Shown here piece by piece: positions 1 through 12,834 of a stretch of 64,000 nucleotides of DNA. The DNA is taken from NCBI GenBank assembly GCA_028274465.1, contig CM051457.1:32027313-32091312 (forward strand). The letters are read 5' to 3'. The notes under the pieces are model-generated. The model was not told where the DNA came from. It ran no database searches and saw nothing but the letters and a program-made list of their open reading frames with translations. Origin of the DNA: Plantago ovata. Taxonomy: Eukaryota; Streptophyta; Magnoliopsida; Lamiales; Plantaginaceae. Every line of letters begins with the position of its first letter. The stretch's first letter is position 1. Both the position numbers and the translations under genes were made by a program.

Positions 1-2902
1 AGTGTGGTCCTTGCGCCAGACCGTGCAGACTCTGCTATTCTTGGTATCCCGGCTCCTGTTGGTGATATAGGGCCGGTGGGGTCTGTTGAAGGCTCTGCTG
101 GGGAGTCGGGGGGGTCTCATGTGCGTGATGGAGGTGCGAATCCCCTGTGTTTTGATATTGATCTCCTGGACCACGTCTTTTCGCTGCCTTTGCGGACGGT
201 TAAGTGCATTCCTCCTAAGTTGAGGCTTGGGTTTGCCAGGGTATTCCTTAGTGCTCTTGATCTGGTCCTTGCGTGCCCAGGGGACTTGTCGGCATGGGTG
301 CAACTTCTTGTTCTGCCTCGTTGCACCCTTGCTGCTTTTGTGCCGTCCAGTAGGGCACAGCGCCGTTCTGGGGAGAGGGCGCGACATCATTTTGAGGGCA
401 TTTCTAGTGCCATTGCACGCTGGAGAGACCCTGGGGACCGGTTGGGTTTGGTGAGGGACTGTTTGTCTGCTGTTTATTCACCCCCTCGGGGTTTTTCAGA
501 GCCTTTTGATTCTGAGGAGGCTAATTTATCCCAGTGTATGCGCAAGCTGAGTGACGGGCACTTTACGGCAGCCATTAAGGTCCTCACCTCTTCTGGGGTT
601 GCCCCTGATACCGCTGACACCTTGGCTGAGTTGGAATCTAAGCACCCATTTGCCCCACCTCCAGTTGTACCTCATTCTTTGTCTGAGGAGGATGCTCTGT
701 AGTTCAGAAAGACCTTGTGTTGAATAGCATTCGGAGTTTCCCCAAAGGTACTTCCTGCGGCCGCGATGGTCTCAGAGCCCAACATTTGTTGGATATTTTA
801 GGGGGTGCTGCTACTGCTGTTTCTGATGGCCTGTTGGCGTCTATCACTGGGGTCGTTAACCTTTTTTTGTCGGGTAAGTGTCCTCGCTTGCTTGGGGAAT
901 TTATTGCCAGTGCCCCTTTGACTCCTCTTGTTAAGCCAGGAGGGGGTGTTCGACCCATTGTCGTGGGTACTGTTTGGCGGAGGCTGGTTTCTAAGGTGGC
1001 CTCTTCCTCTGTTGGGAACTTGGTGGCTTCGTACTTGCAGGATTTTCAGTTTGGTGTTGGGGTCTCGGGTGGGTATGAGGCTGTTCTTCATTCTGTCAAC
1101 AGGTTTGTGGAAGCTAGAGGAGCCGATTTTAAGAATGCGTTTAACTTGGTTGACAGGAGTGCCCTACTTCGGGAGACTCGGTTGAGGTGTCCGGCCATTT
1201 CGCCTTGGGTTGAGTTTTGTTATTCTCGGCCCGCTCGGCTTTATTATGGGGACTCGGTTCTTCGGTCGTGTCAGGGGGTTCAGCAAGGGGATCCTTTGGG
1301 TCCTTTATTATTCTCGCTGGTTTTACATCCGTTGATCCACGCTATTCATCAGTCCTGTGAGCTTTCTCTGCAGGCTTGGTATCTTGACGATGACACTATC
1401 ATTGGTGATACTCTTATGGTTGCCGAGGCGCTCGATATTATCCGTGTTGAGGGACCAGCTCGTGGGTTGCATCTGAATGTCGATAAGACTGAGTTTTTTT
1501 GGCCAGTGGAGGACCCTCGTGGAAAGGTGGCTGACCTTTTCCCTTCTTCTATCTCTCGTCCGCTTCGGGGGGTCAAGCTCCTTGGGGGCTCTAACAGGAT
1601 TCTGGTTTTTGCCTTGATCTAGTTGCACGCCAGGTTTCCAAGACCATCTCTATGTTGGAGGCTATCCGCAAGCTTGATGATCCCCAGTGTGAGCTTCTTC
1701 TTCTTCGCAATTGTGCGGGGGTGGCGAAGTTATCTTATGCTTTGAGGACCTGCCCTCCGATGGCTTGTGGTGATGCTCTAGTCCAGTTTGATCATGCCTT
1801 GCGTACTTCTTTGGAGATGATCGTTACAGGTTCAGGGCCTGGTTTCGGGGATTGGCAGTGGCGGCTTGCCACCCTTCCCATCAGACTTGGCGGTCTGGGG
1901 TCTTATGTGCGGCGGATGTCAGTCAGTATGCTTTTCTCGCTTCTCGCTTGCAGTCCAGCTCCTTGCAGGATAGGATTCTGTTGAGGTCCGGGGTTATTTC
2001 TTTTGGTCCTACCTTTCAGACTGCTCTTGACAGTTTCACGACCTTTTGTGGTGTTGATGTGCTCTCTGTTTCATCTAGCTCTCCTGCCCCCCAGTTTATG
2101 AAGTCTTTGGGAAAGAGTTATTTTGGAGTCATTGATGCACAGTTGCCCTCTCGGTTTGGGTTGAGTCAGCGGCAGAAGGCTCTTCTTAGTTGCATTCGTG
2201 CACCTCATGCGCATGATTACTTACTCACCATTCCTATTGATGGGTTGGGACAGCGGATGAACCAGCGTCAGTTTCGGGCTGTGTTGTGTTATCGTCTTGC
2301 AGTCCCTTTGTTCCCCGATGGTTCCTCTTGCTCGAGTTGTCGTGTGCGACGGATGGACCAGTGGGGTGACCACGCTGTCCATTGTTCTAGTGAGGTTGGG
2401 GTGAAGTCTCGGCACAACCTTGTGCATGATACCTTGGCTGACATCTGTTCAAGGGTTGGAGTGGTTGTGCGAAAAGAGGCCCCTATGGGGTTCCTCTCAG
2501 ATGATGGACGGGACCTTCGCCCGGCAGACTTGTTATTATACAATTGGTCCCAAGATCGGGACGCCTGCTTGGATGTTACGAGTGTCTCTTCCTTTGCTGG
2601 GGGGGGGGGGTTTGGATTCTTGGGTTCCTGGCGCTGCGTTGCAGTCTGCCGTTCAGAAGAAGAAGAGCAAGTATTCTTCTAAGTGTGCAGAGCACGACTA
2701 CTCTTTCATCTCGTTTGCCTTCTCCACCTTTGGGGAGCTCGATGCGGAGGCCCTGGCTACTTTTTTGCGCCTTAAGCGCTTGTGTGTTAGCCATTCCAAT
2801 GATGTTAGGAGTGGTGTTTTCCTTTTTTCTAGACTTAGCTTTTGTATACAGAAAGGGGTGGGTGCACAGCTTGTTTCCCGACTCCCTTCCAATTTTGTGT
2901 GA
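1..2902 (+). pseudogene. LINE-like reverse transcriptase ORF, decayed
   Basis: This is a reverse transcriptase of a dispersed plant family that makes cDNA for non-LTR retrotransposition. Its frame is broken into pieces: 4-702 (frame 1), 717-1622 (frame 3), 1652-1984 (frame 2), 1852-2682 (frame 1) and the end at 2602-2902 in frame 2. Visible motifs are SFPKGTSCGRDGLRAQHLLD (start of the RT domain), DFKNAFNLVDRSALL (motif A, Asp kept), GVQQGDPLGPLLFSL (motif B) and YLDDDTIIGD (the YxDD active site). The conserved C-terminal block KGVGAQLVSRLPSNF ends at the stop near 2902. One frameshift falls in a G run at about 2599-2610. The stretch before motif A looks shortened compared with my memory of the family. 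The 5' end lies outside the window. The tail is rich in A and AAT, as expected for a LINE. At least four frame breaks make it non-functional as read. Confidence 0.85.
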
Positions 2903-3023
2903 ATAATAAAAGTCTAGTTTTATAAAATAAAAAAAATAAAAAAAAAATAATAATAATAATAAAAGTCTAGTTTTATAATAATAATAATAAAAATAATAAT
3001 AATAATAACTAATATATATATTG
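2903..3023 (+). repeat. A-rich/AAT tail of the RT element
   Basis: The RT stop is followed by a polyadenylation-like AATAAA context and then A-rich and (AAT)n sequence. The short motif AAAGTCTAGTTTTATAA occurs twice (about 2909 and 2962). This fits the 3' tail of a non-LTR element. Confidence 0.6.
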
Positions 3024-3100
3024 ACGGGTTAGGCAGGGATGAACCAACGACAATTCCGTGTTGTGTTGGATTATCGGCTTACGGTCCCTGTTAAAAAAAA
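3024..3100 (+). pseudogene. 70-bp scrap of a second RT copy
   Basis: This segment closely matches 2233-2307 of the RT ORF (the part encoding DGLGQRMNQRQFRAVLCYRL) and ends in an A run. It is a separate, heavily truncated relic of the same family lying directly behind the first copy's tail. Confidence 0.6.
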
Positions 3101-3539
3101 GATATTTTTATTATTGACTATCTTTTTTGTTAGAAAATTTACGGAAATGATTTTGAAGTAAAAAAATGAGTCGCTCCTTGTGTAAGTTTTTTTACAGCGA
3201 AAGTAAACCTTACAAACTTGTTAACAATAGACAAAAAGCACATAAAAAGGTCGTATCGATTTACTTCACCAATGCAATCTGAATGCGAGTCTAGTAAAAC
3301 TTCACCATTCCATGCACAATATGATGTGTCTGTAGGTATTATCCGATTTTGATTGTCTTGTCTTATTCGTGTTAAAATTGGTTCCAAGTTATATAATCAT
3401 TAAAAGTGAACACTAATCTATCATACACAAAATTGGAGGGAAAATTAAACATGTTAATTGACCAAACTGCCCCTGTATGAAGAACAAAATATATCAGCTA
3501 GAAGGGTATTAAGGTAAATACAAAAGGTAGTTATAACTA

Positions 3540-3775
3540 CATTCATGTTTCGAATTCCCTCGTACAGAATCCGAAATACGTCACAAATCCCTCCTCAACC
3601 AAACGAGGTATTTCATTTCAAATCCCTGGAAATCTCTGTTTGTGGAAAATCAACCAAATAACATTCGGAGGGATTTGACACTCAAATCCCTCCTCCAACC
3701 CAAATAACATTCTGGGTTCAAATCCCTCATCTCAAATCTCCAAATTTGTCATTCTGAACCAAACGCGCGGCACTA
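3540..3775. repeat. MITE-like palindromic repeat
   Basis: The segment carries repeated AAATCCCTCCTC/AACCAAA motifs around an 11-bp perfect inverted repeat (GGAGGGATTTG at 3667-3677, loop 3678-3682, CAAATCCCTCC at 3683-3693). The layout is that of a small foldback MITE. I could not fix the termini or a target duplication. The preceding stretch 3101-3539 shows no gene. Confidence 0.4.
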
Positions 3776-3867
3776 AAACAAAGTCCACAAATTCGAATAA
3801 AACATAGAGAGTGATTACATTTAAAAGCACAACTCGAACAATAATTAACCTATCTTCTAGCAAAGTC

Positions 3868-3993
3868 CCCCCCCCCCCCCAAATTTTTTTTCTTAGCTAT
3901 TTAACGATTTTTCAAGTTTTGACCTTCCGAACTTAAAAAATCTTATATATTAAATTTCGCCCCTCTAAATATCAATTCTGGCTTCGCCCCTGC
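3868..3993 (-). repeat. Fragment of an hAT-like MITE end
   Basis: Read on the minus strand, this begins CAGGGGCGAAGCCAGAAT, the same kind of terminus as the MITE at 20362-20674. It runs into a C/G homopolymer at about 3868-3879. The opposite end is not visible, so I call it a truncated relative. Confidence 0.4.
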
Positions 3994-4372
3994 ACAACAT
4001 GTCACTGTTTCATACTTGTGTTGTGTGATGGTTGCCAATGATTCCATAGTTCCACTTTGGTCTACACAGCCACGATCGATAATATTGTATTATTGTTCTA
4101 TGGAAGCGGACGGGTTAGAAGCTCGACCCACTTTGCATTCTACGAGATGGATAGTGATTTGGACTACTTCAATTCTTGGTTGCTTGGATCATTTGGGCTT
4201 AGTTGGTCAGATAGCGTCGTTCAGATTTAACCAAAAAAAATTGCCAATTCATGATGGAGAGAGAGCAAGCGCAAGCTTTCTTGAATTAGCTAGTTTATAA
4301 AGGAAATTATCGGCGATAAAATCACTTTGCCCCAAGTAATCACAATTAGGGAGGTCCAAACTCCAGAGTCCA

Positions 4373-4545
4373 AACAAACATATTTTGAGGGTGTGAGTTT
4401 ACTTATATACCACCTTTCATATTCCCCTACTTACTTCCTCCATTCCTACAAAGTCGAAACAAACATATTTTGAGGGCGTGACTTGTCAGTTTACTTAATT
4501 GTATACCACCTTTCATATATACATCCTCCATTTCTACAAAGTCCC
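4373..4545. repeat. Diverged tandem duplication, about 86-bp unit
   Basis: Two adjacent copies share AAACAAACATATTTTGAGGG near the start, TATACCACCTTTCATAT in the middle and CTCCAT(T)CTACAAAGTC at the end. No coding content is evident. Confidence 0.55.
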
Positions 4546-6150
4546 TCTTGCATCAGCTATACCTGTTTAACCCATATATTACACTTAAATTATATTAATT
4601 ATTGATAAAAAAAATTAAAATATTACTAACTTATAAACTTTAATTATATATTAAAAAAAAAATTGCATCCGTATAATAACGTGCGGTTAAACATGAATAT
4701 TGTCGACCAAAGATGAATTTTGTAAAAATTCCAAGAAAGCATTTTAGATCGATGCAGACAAGGACTGGATCCAGGATTTGAAGTTTAGGGAGAGGGGGGG
4801 AATACATATAAGGTTATTTCCAAAGTTCGGGGCCTAATGAATTTCTTTGGCAGTTTCAAAAAAAAAAAAAAAATGTTCGGGGCTTAAATATACTAATTCG
4901 ACAATATTACCTATAAAAAAAATTAAATTTTAATGGAGCCAAACGCTCTCCAATACCCAACGCCACCCTGGATGAAGAATGTTTTTTTTATCAGAAATAT
5001 GTTGTTTTAAACGGTTGAAAATTTCAACAAAATCATTTGTGCCTTTGTGGTAGAGTAGGGACCCGTTTTAAAATTGGTAGAATCTAAAAATAACAATTTG
5101 CAGCCATTCACACAAACCGCATGCCCACCTAATTTTAGACACCTTAGGAGTGAAATTATTTTAATTCTTTGTCCATTTCTGAATAAATAGTATGTTGAAA
5201 ACTTAAAAGTTGGTGTGGACTTATAATCTGCATTATCTTGTGAGACCATTAAGTTTGTCTGATTTCAGTTTATCTTTAGCGCACTCCAGACAAGAAGAAA
5301 GCGACAATGGAAAATTAGTCATAATCAGTACATAGCTGAAATATTGTTGAGCTCGTAGATGTGGACGTACTCGCTAAACTGAGAACATTAATAATTATAT
5401 CATGATCAACTTTATCTGCGAATTTTTTAATAAGCAACTCAATTGCGCGCTTCCGGAAAAATGTGATAGTTACATTAGATCGTAACAACATTTTTCCAAA
5501 CTCGTAGTCAACTAAGTATTTTAATTTAAAGGCGCATCCACATACTTCTTGTTGATCCCAGGATGATCGGCCATGTACTAGCTTTGTTTGATCTTGTCAT
5601 GGGGCTGTTTCTATATTGGGCCTTCCTCCTTTCCCGGAAGCATTTTCATTAACTTCGGACCAATCTAAGACTGGACAACATCACTCGTTTAAATTTATTC
5701 AATATGTACCTAAGTGTGATATATACAAGATCAGTTGTATATTCTTATATAGCTAGTGTACACACATTGGTCAGACATAAGCGAATGATATTGTATATTG
5801 TTAGACCTCTAAGCAATTTTCTTTGGTGAGTCATGATAATATTATTCCCCTGTTCCATTAATATTGATCATGAGAAAAAAATTCTTTGAATTAGGTAAGC
5901 CATGTATGATGTACTCCATATGTAAGTTACAGCTAATAAACTATTTTATCATTTTAGCTATCTCGTTAGAATTGAATAATTTTGTCATTTAGAGAGTATA
6001 TGACGAAAGAAAATCTTATTTTATTGAATGCGTATTGAAAATTGATAGAATAACACATTTCAATATTAGACATGAGCATCATATCAATAATCAATCTCAT
6101 GATCATCATCCATACATCAATAATTAGCATCCCATATCGTAACATTCTGA
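4546..6150. other. Intergenic, no gene seen
   Basis: AT-rich DNA. A short repeat-like patch at about 4765-4975 contains G-rich and A-run stretches like decayed MITE sequence. I find no ORF with recognisable similarity and no structured RNA. The DUF599 gene begins (3' end) at 6151. Confidence 0.5.
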
Positions 6151-9098
6151 TCATACTGGTAATGAACCATGACCATGTCCATTAACATTACCATTACCTG
6201 CACTCTTCCCTGGAGCAACACACAAAATATCCATATTATACAGCACAGGCACCAAAGTAACAGAACACAGGAAAACTAGAACAGGGCCAAATATCCACAG
6301 CACCAGGGGCAAAGCACAATAGAACATCCTGTTCCCAACTGTGTTCAGCAAGAACCCTCTTTCTAGCAGATCCGACACATATTCGGGTGTCACGAACTCG
6401 TTGGTGGGACAGTTGATGAGGAAGTTCACTTGGTTGATGAACCGGATGGAGAGCGAGTGGCAGATGAAGGAGAACAAGAAGAGGAGGAGGAGGGTCACGT
6501 ACTTTAGGGCCACCACGAACTCCCCATGGGCCCCGTAGACCGTGTCATTGAGTGGCTTCTTGATGCTGTAGGTGCTGCTTATAACTGCAGCTAGGCCGGA
6601 GCAGAGGAGGATGGACGTCGTCGCCATGAGGGTGGACCCCATTATCGTGTTTCGGAGGGTTTGCACTGCTAGGATGTTTTTCTTTTCATTGTCCTGCGAA
6701 ATCAGAAGAGATTCAATAAATTTATCACTACTTGTGCTAGACTTTTAACATTTAAGTAATCGTAAAAAGATAAATTCCTTTTAATATTAATAGAAAAACC
6801 TTTAATCTATTAAAAAAAAATTGATCTACCAAAGACTAAAATTACAAAATATGATTTTCATGACATGTAATAGTATATAGGTCGTCCTGTTAATGGAATT
6901 AAAATGCATTTTACATGTTTATAGAATGTTACGTACATACACATGATAATTAAGTAACTAACTGTAACCACTAATCACATAACTTGTGAACCGCATATAG
7001 AGTACCAACACGGTATCTAAGTGGTAGTTAGCTGCATTGAAGGTTAAAGAAGATTACTAGTAGTTGTAAGTGGGATTCTAGGTTTCTAGTTGCGAATAGA
7101 AATGAAACTACAATTTCACATGAGAAAATGATGTTTTCACCACTTTAAAACGTCATGAGCTGTAACAGAACTATATACTTCAAGTAGGAAAAAAAAATCA
7201 AGAATGAGTGATCAAGGCATCAAGCAGAGAGCCCCTCTACACACATACACACATGTAACATGTAGCATCATCTTAGCAAGTTAGGTACAGATTAATTATG
7301 GTGAAATTTTTATCCATCCAATTTTAGAAATTGCGTAAGTAAGAGCATAATAAATGTGATATTATTAAAATGAAGCACAAAAATAGGGACGTTAACACAT
7401 GTAGCCTGACTGTAGTCCCTGAAATATTAGTGGCACAGCTCATTTTTTTCACAAAAATCCATTCTTGGCAAATCTATAATTAAATTGAGAAATGATTGTT
7501 GGAGACTTGAACTTGGACTTGGAGTAGTAAAGTAAATAATGGACGTCATATTGATTGATTTATATCCTAATAAACGAGGATAAAGCGTCCTATGTAATGT
7601 TTCCAATTATATTTTACTTTTATTATTGTTTTTCTTCTTCTACTAGTTTTTATTATTATTATGATTCGACAACACTAGTTGCGTGTGGATACATGCAGAA
7701 CGCACTTTGAAATCCTTATTTTTCATCTAACTTTATGCACTTGCTCGTACGTTTAGTATTTTCAGTTTTATGTCTATTATTATATAACTAAAATGACGAC
7801 TCATGATATATAAAGAGTTCCAAATAAAATTTAAAAAAAAAAAAAAAGTTCACATGTGTACGTACGTACTTTCGGCCTAACGCTTCAATGTGTGGTGATG
7901 TAAGTTTATACTAGTAGTTTGGCAATTTTGGGGATGAGCCTATGAGATTCTACAGTAACAATGTAAAATATCATGGAATCCTGATCTTTTCGTACGAAAA
8001 AGGGTTATTTTGGTATCTAGCTAGTGGATTTTACACACATCAAATACATCAAATAGTAGAAACACTAAAAATTTAGGCATGTTTCTTTTATTTAAAACTA
8101 AAACAACAAAAACTCACCTATCGTCTGTTTATTTCAGGCTAATTCAGTTTAAATTTATGCAGAAGAATCAAATAGAACTTGAGTGAAATTAAATTTGAGC
8201 TAGGTCATGGTTTATATCTCAAAATGTTATTTGAAACGTACAAAATGGCTTGAGCATTAACCAAAAATTATATAGTACAGTATCTTAAAAAGGAGGGGAA
8301 AAAATTAAAATCTAGTACTTAATTTTTTTTCTTTTTTATTATTTAACAACTGTAAAATCGATTTCGCCTGGGTGAAACAAACGACAATCTACGTTACTTA
8401 ACACACCTGCCAGACCTGGTTTCACAAAACACTTATCAATGTACAGTAACTAAAACTCAAAATGATCTTCCAAAATCTATATTCGCATTCATTCTTATTC
8501 CGTATGAAATTTCTTCCATCCAAAACAAACACTACGCAACATTAAACGCATATTATTACTGCATTCATGACTAATTCATGTTTACCTATATATAGTACTA
8601 TTACGTGGAACCCGTAATTAGTTACTGACCAAAGAAAATGTGTAACTCAAATAATTATGATTAATTTTCGAATTCAGAGAAGAGCACGTATAACGCGGAA
8701 GTAAAGAAAAAAAGCCGATCCATGTGACATATGGTTAAAATCTCACTTAAACCCAGCCAAAAGTATTCAGCTCAACCACACGAAATTAACATGAAATATG
8801 GGATCGGAACTTTTTAAAGCTTGAAATCTAAACTCCGAAAAGTCTCATTTTCTCAAGAATCATAAACATATTTGAAAACCGAGATTTATATCCATTGATG
8901 TGTGAACGTATGAACGTAAAGTAATCGTACCTTCATGATGGCGGAGACCCAAAAGCGACGGCCGTGAGCATTTGTTCCGATGATGGTGGTGAGGGGCTGG
9001 GTGCGGACCTTGTTTAATAACCAGAAGTGATAAGCCATGGAAATTGCAAAACCCAGTGGCACAAGCATCATATCAAGATAATATTTTCTCCACTCCAT
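6151..9098 (-). CDS. DUF599 membrane protein, two exons
   Basis: A plant DUF599 family protein of unknown biochemical role, predicted to be an integral membrane protein. Exon 1 is 8931-9098 and exon 2 is 6151-6693. They join after residue 56 (donor GTACGA, acceptor TTCGCAG) to give 236 residues, typical for the family. Conserved family blocks are visible: KVRTQPLTTIIGTNAHGRRF at 30-49, NILAVQTLRNTIMGSTLMAT in exon 2, and FINQVNFLIN. Likely membrane segments lie near residues 9-27, 76-95, 115-137 and 179-208. The C-terminal tail is Gly/Asn/His-rich. The frame is intact and the start is the only Met that begins the conserved MEWRKYYLD block. The intron (2237 bp) is long for the gene. I see no functional link to neighbours. 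Confidence 0.88.
6694..8930 (-). other. Intron of the DUF599 gene
   Basis: GT-AG intron of 2237 bp. It is AT-rich, with no ORF or recognisable transposon terminus that I can support. Confidence 0.8.
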
Positions 9099-9265
9099 TT
9101 CTCTCTTGATTAATTATTCGACAAATTAATGGATAAAAAAAAAACACACTTGCAGAGATTTAAAAAGGGAGAAGCTAAGAGAGGTTTAATTACTACGGGT
9201 TGTTAGTAAGAATTCTAAATGTTCATGCAAGTTGTTATATTTTGTTGGGGGGAAGACGTGAAGGC

Positions 9266-9276
9266 CTATATATAAA
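9266..9276 (-). promoter_or_regulatory. Candidate TATA box of the DUF599 gene
   Basis: On the minus strand this reads TTTATATATAG, about 170 bp upstream of the start codon at 9098. That predicts a transcription start near 9240 and a leader of about 140 nt. Confidence 0.45.
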
Positions 9277-10560
9277 CATTTATGGCAAAACATATGCTAA
9301 GGGTCGGACTCGGGTCGCTGACTTGGAAACCAAACTCGGACACTAATATTTTGTACTACACTACTACTAGTACTAAATTAATAAAAAGGAAATCCACTAC
9401 TCAAATATATAGTATTTTTTAATTTATTATAACCAACGACGACATGGATTCAACAAATCACCATTATTATCAAATATAATAATGTAATTAACTACTCAAT
9501 TAGCATTTACATATAGGAGTCATAGGACACATTTTTATGATGTAATGACCTTAGGTATCATACTTTGGTTGGTGCCCACATACTAAAAAATATTACTAAC
9601 GTGCTCCTTAATTGTGCATGGTCGAAATCCAATACTAGAATGTCGTAATAAGACAACCGACGAGACAGACACCTTCTCAGATAGTGGGGAGGATTCACAT
9701 TGCACACTAAATACTCCAAATATCTATTTTTTATATCGGGGTATTAATTTCAAATTAAATGTCACATATTTCGTTTTTATATGTTTAGTATATATATATA
9801 TATATATATATGTGATGTTTTACATACATATTCCATACATTAGATTATTCATTTTATTCGCCCTACTTTAACTTCATGAACATTGATATGTATGTCCAAA
9901 ATTAAATGTCAAATTTAATTTGATACAATAATAATATATGATCATTGTGGACTTTGGCCGGCGCACTTTGGAGAAAAGTGAAGAAAGTAAAATTGTAGCA
10001 AAATGAGTGATAAAATCCATTTACCAAATTGTGGAAAAAATTTGATGACTTTTTCAAAAGCATTTTACTGAGTTAATATAAGTAATTACCTCTTTAACGG
10101 TTTTGAGTTTTTGCAAGTGTTGAAATTCTATCATGCTATTATATCCATTGACAAACGCTTTGACCTAGGTTCGAATCTTCACGGATAAAAATTCTACCCA
10201 AATTAAATTTACACTTAAATGAGTTCCCTGAAAATCTAAATGATTTTAGTCTAATTGGAATTATTATATTGTACCCTATATATAGTGCACAGATGAGTTA
10301 AATTCGTGTTGGTACGGAATAACATTTAAATTTTAAAATGTGTTCATTGGGGCATGAATAGGGAAAAAAGTTACTTTATTGCTTTGTCAAGTAGCAAATG
10401 AGTAAAATATGGAAAAGAAGGGGGACACAAGCACACAAGTACTCCAATTGGACCATTGGGTTTCGGCTCCAAGGGGCACCAGGACTTTTCAAATGGCAAT
10501 TACCGGGTCAATTGTTATTCGGTTGGTTTGCTATTATTTGTTGATCGGATAGCGTTACCC
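9277..10560. other. Intergenic, no gene seen
   Basis: AT-rich sequence with a (TA)n microsatellite at about 9788-9811. The open frame at 9614-9871 has no family features and ends in the microsatellite, so I treat it as chance. Confidence 0.5.
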
Positions 10561-10574
10561 GGCAACCTGAAGCA

Positions 10575-10795
10575 ATATTGGGAGTAGGGCTGTTAAACAG
10601 ATATGTCGATTCGAATAGTGTTGAGCTCTGTGGAACTTGAAATAATATTTGAGTCGAGCCTAGACTTGGTTTGTTAAAATAATGAGTAAAATGTAAAGCT
10701 CGAACTCGAGCCATAATATTTATGCTCGAGCTTGACTTGTTTGGCTCGAACGAGCTCGAACCTGAGCCTTTACGAGCCGAGCTCGTGAAATTTTT
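10575..10795. repeat. CTCGAGC-rich dispersed repeat, left part
   Basis: The segment has many GCTCGAAC/CTCGAGC motifs in both orientations and starts AGGGCTGTTAAAC, in the style of a common plant hAT-type MITE. A similar GAGCCGA/CTCGAAC-rich block lies at 20130-20310, across the LINE nest. The two could be halves of one split element, but their ends are too diverged to prove it. Confidence 0.4.
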
Positions 10796-11240
10796 AAAAA
10801 AACATGTGAAAACATGGAACAAGAGGTTCATCTTTTCTCGTTTGTTGTTGGTTCACCGAGATCCTTCGACTTTGTGCGGTTTTGTTATCCATGCCATTAC
10901 CTTCACTTGAGTCCGTGGTGTTGATGGCCAAAAGCCCCTGGAGATTTGTACTCTCCCTTTGTGCTACACTGGAAGCCAACCTTGTTACCATGATGGCCTA
11001 TTTTGGTTCTTAACCTTGTTACCATGATGGCCTATTTTGGTTCTTTCTGTGCATCTCTGTTAGTGTGGATTGATGGTGGCCCAGTGCTTTTTGTGCCTTA
11101 CTAGTTAGCCTTAGCCTTTGGCCGGTTGTGTAATTGTTTTCTTTGTTTGTACCGGTTTGATGTTCGATTTTGAATGTTTATCACGAGTACTTCTTATGCT
11201 CGAGATAACTTTAATAAAAAATTTAGCCGTTTAAAAAAAT
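10796..11240 (+). mobile_element. Truncated LINE 3' end
   Basis: Non-coding sequence ending in AATAAAAAATTTAGCCGTTT plus A-rich DNA, the same style of 3' end seen at 30440-30655 and, on the minus strand, near 28850. It contains an exact 34-bp tandem duplication (10978-11011 and 11012-11045). No ORF remains. Flank 11241-11394 shows nothing. Confidence 0.5.
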
Positions 11241-11411
11241 ATATATTATACATTACTAATTAACATATCAAATAATAAATTTATTAAAGGTTAACAAAAG
11301 TTAAATATAAATAATTCAAGCTAATAATCTAATGCTAACTGCCCTCAAATAAATTTACGATCATAGAAACAAAATAGATTGAGGGCCGAAATTGATTGAA
11401 TTGGCAATGTT

Positions 11412-12195
11412 TTTTTTTTTTTTAAACACAACCAAACATTTTATTTCACTGGAGAAATTACAGCTTCTGAACTATGTACAACATCTTGGTCATCCCTATA
11501 CAAAGAAACTCTTGGATGCCAAGCTACCACATCATTATGCAAAAACGGACATAACCATACAGGACACTCAAGCCAAACTATAGCACGGTCTGCTGACAGA
11601 CTTGTAGACAGACTAGAACATGATGGAAGTGTTTGTATTCTATCATCACATAAACTGAGAACACCACTACCCAGTTTAGCCAAAAGTCTGCAACTTTATT
11701 ACACTCCCTAACAACAAAAAGAAGTTGATAGTCCTCCAGCAAAAGCAAACGGCATCTTATGAGATCAATCAGAGTTTGGTGCCTCCAAGGCGATGTCGTT
11801 TCCCTGTTCAAACACGACACTACATATAATGAGTCAGACTGTATATCTAAACTAGAAATTCCATACTGCAAAGCAACTGAAACACCATGATACAGACCAT
11901 ATAACTCAGCTAAATTATTCTCAGCACAACCTATATTGACAGAATAACCACGAGCAAAGGATCCTTGTGATGTTCTAATTATACCACCACAACCAGCCAT
12001 ACCAGATTCCCTAGATGCAGACCCATCACAATTTAGCACCCAGGCCTTGTTTGTGATGGCATGCCATTTATAATAGACTGTTCTAACCTGGTGAAGTGAC
12101 TTACCTGGCCAACAAAGTGTAGATTGTTTCTTGTAATGTAAAACCAGATAATAAAGAGACCTACAGTCAACTGGTTTATGCCTAAACAAGAACTC
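11412..12195 (-). mobile_element. 5'-truncated LINE with RNase H domain
   Basis: A short minus-strand LINE copy. Its A-tail appears on the plus strand as a T run at 11410-11423. The reading frame covers about 12190 to 11578 and encodes an RNase H-like domain of the kind at the end of plant L1 ORF2: WVLNCDGSAS (first catalytic Asp), LAELYGLYHGVSVAL (Glu), IQSDSLYVV (Asp) and RECNKVAD. The target duplication ATTGAATTGGCAATGTT is at 11395-11411 and 12196-12212. RT and endonuclease parts are missing, so this copy is dead on arrival, as truncated LINEs usually are. Confidence 0.8.
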
Positions 12196-12492
12196 ATTGA
12201 ATTGGCAATGTTTTTTTTTTTGGAAAATTACTTCATAACAGCACAACAGTTATTTACAAGCCAAAGGCACATCGGCCTTTACGATCCTAGTGTTCGACGC
12301 TACTAAATCCTGAGCTATTACATTTTGCAACCATTCCGGGCATACATCATATATCAAAATGGAATGGTCATTCTTCATAACCTAATAGCTGCTAATACTA
12401 GTTCTGATAGTAGTATTTACACCGCTCCCTATGCGAGCCAAAAGGTCTGCTACTGAGTTCCCTTCCCTGAACTGAAACCGGCATGTACAACA

Positions 12493-12777
12493 TCAAATCT
12501 GAGTCATCAGCCGACGTGCCAGACGGACCTGCCTCGTGTGCCTCCATGTTGGATTGATCTTCCTGTTAACACAATCAACTAAATAAGTGAAATCAGAGTG
12601 AATGAACAAAGAAGTAATGTTCAACTGCAAAGCTAATTGTAAACCATTTAAGAGAGCTATAAGCTCAGCTGTGTTAATGTATGTGATGCCAATGAACCCA
12701 AGAGCAGCTCTAACAAACTGTCCAGCCTGAGTTCTAATGACTAACCCAAAACCTGCTTCCCCAGTTTCTTGCAACAC
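12493..12777 (-). pseudogene. LINE RNase H domain fragment
   Basis: This is the last ORF2 domain of the larger LINE. GEAGFGLVIRTQAGQF, NTAELIALLNGLQLAL (Glu) and FIHSDFTYLVDCVN (Asp) match the RNase H fold used by plant L1 elements. The N-terminal DGS strand and the last catalytic region are lost to frame breaks. Downstream 12213-12492 is 3' UTR. Confidence 0.7.
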
Positions 12778-12834
12778 TGAGCCATCAATACTTAAAACAG
12801 TATTGCTACAAAGGATCAGGCTGCCATTTACAAC

